DNA of 8,976 nucleotides, taken from assembly GCA_003641645.1 (NCBI GenBank), contig QNAZ01000026.1:1-8976 (forward strand). Reading direction: 5' to 3'. Shown piece after piece: positions 1 to 5,416 of the stretch. A program made the position numbers and the translations under genes. Position 1 is the stretch's first letter. The number at the start of each line of letters is the position of its first letter. The stretch is from Thermodesulfobacteriota bacterium (GTDB lineage Bacteria > Desulfobacterota > Thermodesulfobacteria > Thermodesulfobacteriales > Thermodesulfobacteriaceae). The notes under the pieces are model-generated. The model was not told where the DNA came from. It worked only from the letters and a program-made list of their open reading frames with translations, and made no database searches.

Positions 1-1
1 A

Positions 2-1147
2 GATTTCATTGTTTCAGAAATTGCAGATATTTATCCAGAAGGAGAAGGAGAATATTCTCTTTATATCCTCAAAAAATTCAATATTTCAACTTGGGATGCT
101 CTTGGAAAAATCGCAAAAAAATTGAGAATTTCTATGGATTCTATTGGTTATGGAGGTCTTAAAGACAAAAAAGCAATTGCTCATCAGTTTATTACTATTA
201 AAAATGGACCTAAGAAAGATCTTAAAGAAAAAGAATTTGAAATTATTTATCTTGGAAAAACAACTAAATCTATGTCAAAAGATCTTCTTATTAAAAACAA
301 ATTCGAAATTGTAGTTAGAGATTTTCAAATAAAAGAAGAAAAATTTGATAAGGAAGTAGAATTGATAAGAAAATTTGGTCTTGCAAATTATTTTGATGAA
401 CAAAGATTTGGTTCAATAAAAAGTTCTAAAGAGTTTGCAGTAAAGGAAATCATTCTTGGAAATTACGAAAAAGCTCTTTATCTAATGCTTGCAGAAGGAA
501 GCCCGGTAGATATAGAAAAGACAAGAAAATTCAGAAACTGTCTTAAAAAATACTGGAGAAACTTTGAAAAGTGTTTAGATCTTGCTAAGGTAAACTGGGA
601 AAAAAATTTAATAAGATTTTTAATAGAACATAAACCCTCTAAACGAACCTTTAAAAGGGCTCTAAATCTTGTGGATAAAGAATATCTTTTTTTTCTGGGA
701 AATGCTTATCAAAGTTATCTCTGGAATGAGATATTTAAAAAGATTCTTTTAAAACTTAATATACCCTATTTTGAAGCCCCTTATCTCCTGGGAAGTTTTT
801 TCTTTTATAAAGAAGTGCAAGAAGAAAAGTGGAAAATTTTAAAAATTTTAAAACTTCCCCTTCCTGCTCCTAAGTTACAATTTAAAGAAAATGTTGAAGG
901 ATTAAATTTAGCACAAATTTATGATGAAATATGTAAAAAAGAAGGATTAAAAAATCTTAAAAACTTAAGAACCTTTGTAAAAGGACTTATATTTAAAACC
1001 TATCCAAGACCAGCTGTTATTTTTCCAGAAAATTTAGAATGGGAAAAATTGGATAATTCTACTGTAAAATTAAAATTTACTTTAGAAAAAGGAGCTTATG
1101 CTACTTTAGTTGTAAAGAGGCTTTACTATGGTTATCAGAATTCCTAA
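2..1147 (+). CDS. truD: tRNA pseudouridine(13) synthase TruD, 5'-truncated by the window edge
   Basis: TruD isomerises uridine 13 of tRNA to pseudouridine in the cytoplasm. The frame is open from base 2, so the true start lies outside the window. A TTG at 122 lies inside the conserved N-terminal region and is not the start. Visible family motifs are EGEGEYSLYILKK near bases 38-76, a GLKDK motif whose Asp (codon 164-166) matches the catalytic Asp of the family, NYFDEQRFGS at about 386-415, and a NAYQSYLWNEI motif near 701-733. About 381 residues are visible and perhaps 15-25 are missing, so the protein is somewhat longer than the E. coli enzyme (349). The 3' end overlaps the downstream heptosyltransferase gene by 20 bp, implying translational coupling. 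The function is unrelated to that neighbour. Family assignment is secure. Confidence 0.94.
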   Translation, partial: DFIVSEIADIYPEGEGEYSLYILKKFNISTWDALGKIAKKLRISMDSIGYGGLKDKKAIAHQFITIKNGPKKDLKEKEFEIIYLGKTTKSMSKDLLIKNKFEIVVRDFQIKEEKFDKEVELIRKFGLANYFDEQRFGSIKSSKEFAVKEIILGNYEKALYLMLAEGSPVDIEKTRKFRNCLKKYWRNFEKCLDLAKVNWEKNLIRFLIEHKPSKRTFKRALNLVDKEYLFFLGNAYQSYLWNEIFKKILLKLNIPYFEAPYLLGSFFFYKEVQEEKWKILKILKLPLPAPKLQFKENVEGLNLAQIYDEICKKEGLKNLKNLRTFVKGLIFKTYPRPAVIFPENLEWEKLDNSTVKLKFTLEKGAYATLVVKRLYYGYQNS

Positions 1148-2087
1148 CTGGCTTGGTGATACCTTGATGGCAACTCCAGTATATTACAATCTTTGCAAAA
1201 AGGAAAAAATTTATTTATTTGGTCCCTCAGCAATTGTAAATCTTTTTAAATCCTTTCCTAATACAGAAATTATTTATTATGAAAAAGGTAATACTAAAAA
1301 GAATCTGGAAACTTTAAAACCTCTTAAAAATGAGGTAGGACTTCTTCTTACCAATTCTTTTTCTTCAGCCTGGCTTTTTTTTAGAGCTGGTCTCAGAGAG
1401 AGGTGGGGATATGCAAAAGATTTCAGAAGTTTTCTATTAACACGGGCTGTAAAAACTCCTCGTAAAAAATTACATCAGAGAGATTATTATTTATATCTTT
1501 TAAAAGCTCTGGGACTTCCAATTGAATTTAAGGAACTTTTTTTACCTTTAGAAGAAGAAATTATAAATAAAGCTGAAACCCTTTTAAATGAGCTTAAAGA
1601 TAAAGCTTTCATTGTTCTTGCACCAGGTGCAGCCTATGGACCAGCCAAAATGTGGCCAAAAGAATACTATAAAGACCTTGCTAATTTTCTTGTAAAATTA
1701 GGGTTTGCTGTAATTATTGTAGGTAGTTCAAAAGAAAAAGATATAGGAAATTTTATAAAAACCGGAAAAAAAGAAATATATAATTTCTGTGGAAAAACTG
1801 ATTTGACAGAAGTTGCAGGTATTCTTTCTCTGGCAAAAGCATTCATTTCAAATGATTCAGGACTTATGCACCTTGCAGCAGCACTTAAAATTCCTCAAAT
1901 TGCTATCTTTGGCTCAACTGATCCAGAAAAAACAGGACCTCTAAATCCTAAAGCTATAGTCTTAAAAAAAGACTTACCCTGTAGCCCCTGCTTTAAAAGA
2001 ACCTGTAAATACAAACATTATAAATGCTTAAGAGATATTACTCCAGAGGAAGTTTTAAAAAATATTTACAAAATTTTACCAATTTAA
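1128..2087 (+). CDS. waaF: ADP-heptose:LPS heptosyltransferase (GT9 family, WaaF-like)
   Basis: This glycosyltransferase moves L-glycero-D-manno-heptose from ADP-heptose onto the inner core of lipopolysaccharide at the cytoplasmic face of the inner membrane. Sequence evidence: the N-terminal PNWLGDTLMATP motif (residues 6-17, with the conserved Asp11), APGAAYGPAKMWP (165-177), NDSGLMHLAAAL (242-253), FGSTDP (261-266) and a late cysteine cluster (C285, C288, C293, C300) as in the heptosyltransferase II subgroup. There is no signal peptide or membrane segment. The length (319) is slightly short for WaaF. The ATG at 1128 is preceded by AAGAGG seven bases upstream, inside truD, which supports this start and coupling to truD. 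The acceptor (second heptose, WaaF, versus first heptose, WaaC) is inferred from motif resemblance. The kinase making the donor precursor is also in this window (6706-7704). Confidence 0.92.
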   Translation: MVIRIPNWLGDTLMATPVYYNLCKKEKIYLFGPSAIVNLFKSFPNTEIIYYEKGNTKKNLETLKPLKNEVGLLLTNSFSSAWLFFRAGLRERWGYAKDFRSFLLTRAVKTPRKKLHQRDYYLYLLKALGLPIEFKELFLPLEEEIINKAETLLNELKDKAFIVLAPGAAYGPAKMWPKEYYKDLANFLVKLGFAVIIVGSSKEKDIGNFIKTGKKEIYNFCGKTDLTEVAGILSLAKAFISNDSGLMHLAAALKIPQIAIFGSTDPEKTGPLNPKAIVLKKDLPCSPCFKRTCKYKHYKCLRDITPEEVLKNIYKILPI

Positions 2088-2105
2088 TTTTTAAAAACTT
2101 TATAA

Positions 2106-2234
2106 TTAAATATTTTCCAAAGCTTCTTCTATAGTTTCACCATAAGTATGACATTCTTTAAATATAGGACAACTAACTATATAGTATCCATCTTCGTCCA
2201 TTTCAACAATAATAGGAAAATGAAATTTTTGCAT
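2106..2234 (-). CDS. Short HicB-like (UPF0150) antitoxin-domain ORF, truncated
   Basis: This 42-residue reading frame resembles the N-terminal half of the HicB/UPF0150 domain: a strand PIIVEMDEDGYYIVSCP (residues 7-23), then FKECHTYGETIEEALENI (25-42). Full members continue the helix after EEALENI and then add another strand, and often a DNA-binding tail. Here a TAA follows at once and all frames close soon afterwards beside the waaF stop. Expression signals are nevertheless good: AGGGG four bases before the ATG, and TTGTTT/TATAAT promoter boxes upstream. No HicA toxin gene is visible on either side. It may be a decayed fragment of a hicAB-type gene, or a minimal protein still made. It lies on the same strand as the ferredoxin, directly downstream of it. 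The domain resemblance is fairly clear; function is uncertain. Confidence 0.5.
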   Translation of the reverse strand: MQKFHFPIIVEMDEDGYYIVSCPIFKECHTYGETIEEALENI

Positions 2235-2245
2235 AACACCCCTAA

Positions 2246-2279
2246 AAGGTTTTAAATTAATTATAAATCTTTAAACCTT
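2246..2279. repeat. Inverted repeat over the -10 region (possible operator)
   Basis: AAGGTTT (2246-2252) and AAACCTT (2273-2279) form a perfect 7-bp inverted repeat with a 20-bp gap. The gap contains the TATAAT box of the HicB-like ORF, so a dimeric regulator bound here would occlude the promoter. HicB proteins with a DNA-binding tail autoregulate, but this one lacks the tail, so any regulator would be encoded elsewhere. The repeat may also be chance in AT-rich DNA. Confidence 0.3.
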
Positions 2280-2287
2280 AAAAACAA
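2260..2287 (-). promoter_or_regulatory. Candidate sigma70-type promoter of the HicB-like ORF
   Basis: On the minus strand a TTGTTT -35 box (2287-2282) and a perfect TATAAT -10 box (2265-2260) are separated by 16 bp, about 25 bases upstream of the ATG at 2234. In so AT-rich a region chance matches are common, but the order of boxes, Shine-Dalgarno and start codon is consistent. Confidence 0.45.
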
Positions 2288-2306
2288 GGAAAGTAAATAC
2301 AAAAGT

Positions 2307-2376
2307 TATTTGCTACGCTTGGATATTTAATAAACCAGCAAAATATGAAGTTTCGGCAAAGCCGAAATTTAGGCGA
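2307..2376 (-). repeat. Structured 3' flank of the ferredoxin gene; possible degenerate attC site
   Basis: Just past the ferredoxin stop, read on its strand, comes TCGCCTAA(A) (2376-2368). Then comes a perfect 7-bp hairpin TTTCGGC-TTT-GCCGAAA (2367-2351), followed by a second inverted repeat TATTTTGCT (2345-2337) / AGCAAATA (2314-2307) with one bulged base. The octamer is the exact complement of the octamer at the 5' side of the ferredoxin (2849-2856), as expected for the R'' box of a cassette's own attC. No clear R' box (GTTRRRY) closes the site, so it is either eroded or an unrelated hairpin. The first hairpin may also slow or stop transcription of the ferredoxin gene, although no U-tract follows directly. 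Confidence 0.4.
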
Positions 2377-2388
2377 TGTATTACTCTG

Positions 2389-2796
2389 TCATTTTCTTTC
2401 TACAGTATCATCTTCACTTGTTCCCAAAGATAGCGATAACTCCTTCTTAAGCTTTTGTAGTCTTTCCAATGTTTTTTCAATAACAATTTTTTCTTTATTG
2501 AAATATTTTATCATCCTATTAAGACATTTTTGTTTTTCTTTCTCATCACCCAGATATTTAGCGCAAGCATCCATACATTCTTTTGTTTTCCTTACATTTT
2601 CCTCTACCTCTTCTTCTATTCTTTCGCTATCATGTCTTACTGCACCCTCGGGACATACATCGTGGCAGACTCCACAACGAATACAGTTAGCCATATTTAT
2701 TATTGCCACACTTTCCTCTAAAGAAATTGCTCCTACAGGACATTTCTCAACACATATACCACAACCAATGCAGTCTTCTCTTTTTACCCATGGCAT
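2389..2796 (-). CDS. 2x[4Fe-4S] ferredoxin with Cys-containing helical C-terminal tail
   Basis: Small cytoplasmic iron-sulfur electron carrier. Residues 1-55 are a bacterial-type ferredoxin with two complete CxxCxxCxxxCP motifs: CIGCGICVEKCP (C9, C12, C15, C19) and CIRCGVCHDVCP (C38, C41, C44, C48). Each can bind one 4Fe-4S cluster, with the last Cys of each motif probably shared crosswise. Residues 56-135 are a charged, probably helical or coiled extension rich in Glu/Lys with three further cysteines (C74, C78, C91). No redox enzyme partner is nearby, so the electron donor and acceptor are unknown. An excellent AAAGGAGG lies eight bases before the ATG; no clear promoter was identified. Codon use looks somewhat richer in G+C than in neighbouring genes, and the gene sits between complementary TTAGGCGA/TCGCCTAA boxes next to an attC-like palindrome. 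Acquisition by transfer is therefore likely. Confidence 0.92.
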   Translation of the reverse strand: MPWVKREDCIGCGICVEKCPVGAISLEESVAIINMANCIRCGVCHDVCPEGAVRHDSERIEEEVEENVRKTKECMDACAKYLGDEKEKQKCLNRMIKYFNKEKIVIEKTLERLQKLKKELSLSLGTSEDDTVERK

Positions 2797-2849
2797 CTTA
2801 TCAACCTCCTTTTATTTTTTTATTTTTTGTTTCATCAAAAGCAATATTT

Positions 2850-2936
2850 CGCCTAACGTTCTGTTGATATGCAAAGTTTTGCTTTGCAAAATTTGAGCAT
2901 AACCAAGGGTGGAGCCACATATCCTCCTGTTAGGCG
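2850..2936 (-). repeat. attC-like imperfect palindrome (integron recombination site) upstream of ferredoxin
   Basis: The 87-bp segment has the layout of an integron attC site. The outer boxes CGCCTAAC (2850-2857) and GTTAGGCG (2929-2936) are perfectly complementary and fit the RYYYAAC/GTTRRRY consensus. The inner boxes GATATG (2866-2871) and CATATC (2918-2923) are perfectly complementary. The unpaired spacers of 8 and 5 bases do not match each other. A 46-base central part contains its own hairpin, TTTTGC-TTT-GCAAAA (2877-2891). In the ferredoxin orientation the predicted exchange point lies between 2857 and 2856 (G^TTAGGC), 60 bases before the ferredoxin ATG. The resemblance rests on box pattern and spacing only. 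A palindromic MITE or structured RNA element are alternatives. Confidence 0.6.
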
Positions 2937-3031
2937 TGGGCGATAGCCCCGAAGTGGACGGAGGGCGCTTTTCTTTATAACTTACGTACATTTATTTGAA
3001 CATTTTCTTTTCACTTACAATACTTTTTCCA

Positions 3032-3062
3032 GAAAATAAAAAAATTTGCTATTTTAAATTTT
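3032..3062 (-). terminator. Weak candidate terminator after trpD
   Basis: On the minus strand AAAATTT (3062-3056), an 8-base loop and AAATTTT (3047-3041) are followed by TTTATTTT. The stem contains only A/T pairs and overlaps the trpD stop, so it would be weak. It is listed because it is the only hairpin plus T-run at the end of the five-gene operon. Confidence 0.25.
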
Positions 3063-4091
3063 GAACCTTCTGTAATATTCTTGAATTTCCTGCCATTTTT
3101 CCCAAGCTTTTCCTGATTCAATAAGAGCTCTTGCTTTTTTTATTCCTCCCTTAAAATCTATAGCCTTTTCACAAAGATAAAGAGCTCCTCCAAGATTTAA
3201 AAGAAACATATCCATAATTGGTCCTTCAAGCTTTCCTTTCAACATATTTTCCAAAATCTCTTTACTCTCAGAAGGGTTTTTAACTGTCAATTCCTCTGGA
3301 TTTTCACATCTTTCAAAACCAAAATTTTCTGGATCTACATAATAGGTTGTAATTTTCTCTTCTCTTAACTCTGAAATTTTAGTTGAACCTGTAATAGTTA
3401 TCTCATCATATCCCTCTTCACCAAAAACAACTAAAGCTCTTTTAATTCCTATACTATCAAGCACATAAGCTATTTTTTCTGTAAGGAGAAAATCATAAAC
3501 CCCCATTAATTGATAATTAGCAAGTGCAGGATTTAAAAGAGGTCCAAGAGCATTAAAAATGGTTCTACCAAGTTTTTTTCTAATTTCTGCAATATTTTTA
3601 AATGCTGGGTGATAAAGGGGTGCAAAAAGAAAAGCAAAACCTATTTCTTCAAGAGCCTGAGCTGAAGCCTCAGGAGGTAAACTCAGTGGAATTCCACAAG
3701 CTTCAATTAAATCTGCGCTTCCACATTTGCTTGAAATTGACCTATTTCCATGTTTAGCAACATAAATTCCCTCTATAGCTGAAAGAGCTATTGCAACAGC
3801 TGTTGAAAAATTGAAAGTATTCTTTTGGTCTCCTCCTGTTCCACAGGTATCAACAATTATAGCTGATTCAGGTAAATTGTGAGGCACTTTTATCATAACA
3901 TCTCTATATGCCATAACTGCACCAGTTATTTCCTGCCAAGTTTCTCCTTTCCTTCTCAAAAGATCAAGAAAATCCTTTACTTCTTCTTCTTTAAAATCAT
4001 CAATAGCTATTTTTTTAAAAACTTCATAGGCTTCTTCTTTTTTTAAACTTTCTCCTTCTTTAAGTTTTATAATGGCTTCTTTAATTTCCAT
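3054..4091 (-). CDS. trpD: Anthranilate phosphoribosyltransferase
   Basis: This enzyme transfers phosphoribose from PRPP to anthranilate, the second committed step of tryptophan synthesis, in the cytoplasm. Key motifs: DTCGTGGD (residues 81-88, PRPP binding), NFST (94-97), KHGNRS (113-118), a GRTIFNALGPLLNP motif mid-protein and a GYDEIT motif matching the metal-binding region. The 345-residue length is typical for the family and there is no TrpG fusion. The ATG is preceded by GGAGGA, which overlaps the stop of pmbA; five bases separate the genes, so translation is probably coupled. It is the last gene of the recA operon, with no other trp gene beside it. The remaining pathway genes must be elsewhere. 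It looks intact and assignment is secure. Confidence 0.96.
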   Translation of the reverse strand: MEIKEAIIKLKEGESLKKEEAYEVFKKIAIDDFKEEEVKDFLDLLRRKGETWQEITGAVMAYRDVMIKVPHNLPESAIIVDTCGTGGDQKNTFNFSTAVAIALSAIEGIYVAKHGNRSISSKCGSADLIEACGIPLSLPPEASAQALEEIGFAFLFAPLYHPAFKNIAEIRKKLGRTIFNALGPLLNPALANYQLMGVYDFLLTEKIAYVLDSIGIKRALVVFGEEGYDEITITGSTKISELREEKITTYYVDPENFGFERCENPEELTVKNPSESKEILENMLKGKLEGPIMDMFLLNLGGALYLCEKAIDFKGGIKKARALIESGKAWEKWQEIQEYYRRFKI

Positions 4092-4096
4092 TTACT

Positions 4097-5413
4097 CTAT
4101 CCTCCTAAATCCATTTTTTCTATAAGCAAACTTGGAGAACCTGTAGATCCATAAAAGGTCAAATCTGACCCTATTTCTACGATATTTTTAAACAATTCAA
4201 ACAAGTTTCCAGAAAGAGCCATTTCACAAAAATAATCCACAGGTTCTCCATTTTTATAATAAATCCCTGAAACCCCTAAAGAAAAATCCCCAGAAATAGG
4301 ATTAGCAGTGTGAGCTCCTAAAATCTCCAGAACTTCAAAAATCTCATTTTCCAATTTTATTAATTTTTCTTTTTCTAAACCACCTTTTTCAATATAAAAA
4401 TTAGTAGAAGAAATTTTAGGAAAAGAAAAAATGTCAGGTCTTCTGGAATTTCCTGTTTTTATTTCTTTAAATCCTTTTTTTTCTGCTTCTTTTTTCCAAT
4501 ATGTATCAAATAAAAAGCTTTTTACCACACCTTTTTCCACTAAAACTTTTTTATTTTGGGCTGATCCCTCATCATCAAAAGGTCTACTTTCAGGCAAGAA
4601 AGGATTTATTCCATCATCAAATAAAGTTATTTTTTCACTAAAGATTTTCTCCCCAAGTTTATCTTTTAAATAGGATCTTCCTTTCAATACTTCATCTCCC
4701 AAAAATGAAAATTCTAAAAGATCTAAAAGCTCAACTGCTATAAAAGGTGGAATAAGAACAGAAATTTTTAAGCCTTTTCCTTTCTTAGCTTTAGAAAGAG
4801 CTAAAGCCTTTTTACAAGCAAGTTTAACTCTCTTTAAAAGCTCTTCATAATTGAATTCTAATCCCTCATACCACTCATAAGAAGAAGCTTCTTTATCCTT
4901 ATTTTTGGCAACAACTGAAATAATAAAATCACAAAAAGGTTTTTCCCAAATTAATTCTATCTCATTCCTAACCAAGATATATTTAATTTTCCCACAGGAA
5001 ATCTTTATTTTTTCAACCCTTGAAATTGAAGAATCAAAACTAAATGCTTTTTCTTCTAATTCATTTAGTTTTTCATTTAACTCTTCTAAGGATACATTTA
5101 TAGGTGCTACAGAAAAAATTTCAGGATAATTCTCAGATTTTTCAGGAAAAAAAGAAGGGACTCCATAATCTGAAAGAACTTTAGCTTTTAAAGCAGCTTC
5201 TTCTATTTTTGAAAGATCTAAAGAAGTGGCATAAGAAAGTCCAGCTTTTCCTCTTTCATTTAAATATCTTACAGATACACTTTGATCAAAATATTTTTCT
5301 TTTAAAAATTCTTTTCTATCTCTTTTTTCTACCTCTATACCTTCTTCAATTTCTATCCAAAACTCCAGAGGTTCTTTTTGAGATAATTTCTTAATTACTT
5401 CTAAAAACTTCAT
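4097..5413 (-). CDS. pmbA: TldD/PmbA-family protein, PmbA (TldE) type
   Basis: PmbA/TldE is the non-catalytic partner of the metalloprotease TldD. The pair degrades unfolded peptides and matures some modified peptides in other bacteria. The conserved C-terminal domain is clear: FDDEGSAQNKKVLVEKGVVK (residues 279-298) followed by SFLFDTYW, GNSRRPD (321-327), and GAHTANPISGDFSLGVSG (366-383), then a SGNLFELF segment (401-408). The HExxxH zinc motif of TldD is absent, which places it on the PmbA side. Length (438) is normal. No tldD is visible in the window, so the partner is encoded elsewhere or this protein acts alone. It starts three bases after the eno stop with only a weak GAAGAA upstream, suggesting coupled translation. 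Substrate unknown. Confidence 0.92.
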   Translation of the reverse strand: MKFLEVIKKLSQKEPLEFWIEIEEGIEVEKRDRKEFLKEKYFDQSVSVRYLNERGKAGLSYATSLDLSKIEEAALKAKVLSDYGVPSFFPEKSENYPEIFSVAPINVSLEELNEKLNELEEKAFSFDSSISRVEKIKISCGKIKYILVRNEIELIWEKPFCDFIISVVAKNKDKEASSYEWYEGLEFNYEELLKRVKLACKKALALSKAKKGKGLKISVLIPPFIAVELLDLLEFSFLGDEVLKGRSYLKDKLGEKIFSEKITLFDDGINPFLPESRPFDDEGSAQNKKVLVEKGVVKSFLFDTYWKKEAEKKGFKEIKTGNSRRPDIFSFPKISSTNFYIEKGGLEKEKLIKLENEIFEVLEILGAHTANPISGDFSLGVSGIYYKNGEPVDYFCEMALSGNLFELFKNIVEIGSDLTFYGSTGSPSLLIEKMDLGG

Positions 5414-5416
5414 AAA

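Noticed and set aside
2060..2115. Inverted repeat AAATATTTA / TAAATATTT around the waaF stop, considered as a bidirectional terminator.
   Set aside because: All A/T with a loop of about 38 bases and no T-run after the second arm; probably chance in AT-rich DNA.
2368..2857. A small transposon with terminal inverted repeats TTTAGGCGA/TCGCCTAAC.
   Set aside because: No target-site duplication is visible outside the repeats, there is no transposase, and the repeat on one side is nested in a longer palindrome that fits attC architecture better. Not fully excluded.
2345..2896. A 183-codon plus-strand ORF opposite the ferredoxin.
   Set aside because: It is the antisense shadow of the ferredoxin, with Phe/Ser-rich low-complexity translation, and it runs through the palindrome. 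The minus strand carries two perfect iron-sulfur motifs.
2812..2991. A 59-codon minus-strand ORF reading through the G+C-rich segment and the attC-like palindrome.
   Set aside because: It has no Shine-Dalgarno, translates the palindrome arms, changes character midway from a Pro/Ser-rich part to a Lys-rich end, and runs into the ferredoxin leader. It looks like chance openness of the repeat.
4431..5394. Three small plus-strand ORFs (4431-4673, 4905-5129, 5209-5394).
   Set aside because: All lie antisense to pmbA, are rich in Phe/Ser/Leu from reversed Lys/Glu codons, and lack start signals.
4097..5413. The PmbA-like gene considered as TldD, the catalytic protease.
   Set aside because: No HExxxH motif is present anywhere in the protein, and the C-terminal motifs match the PmbA/TldE side.
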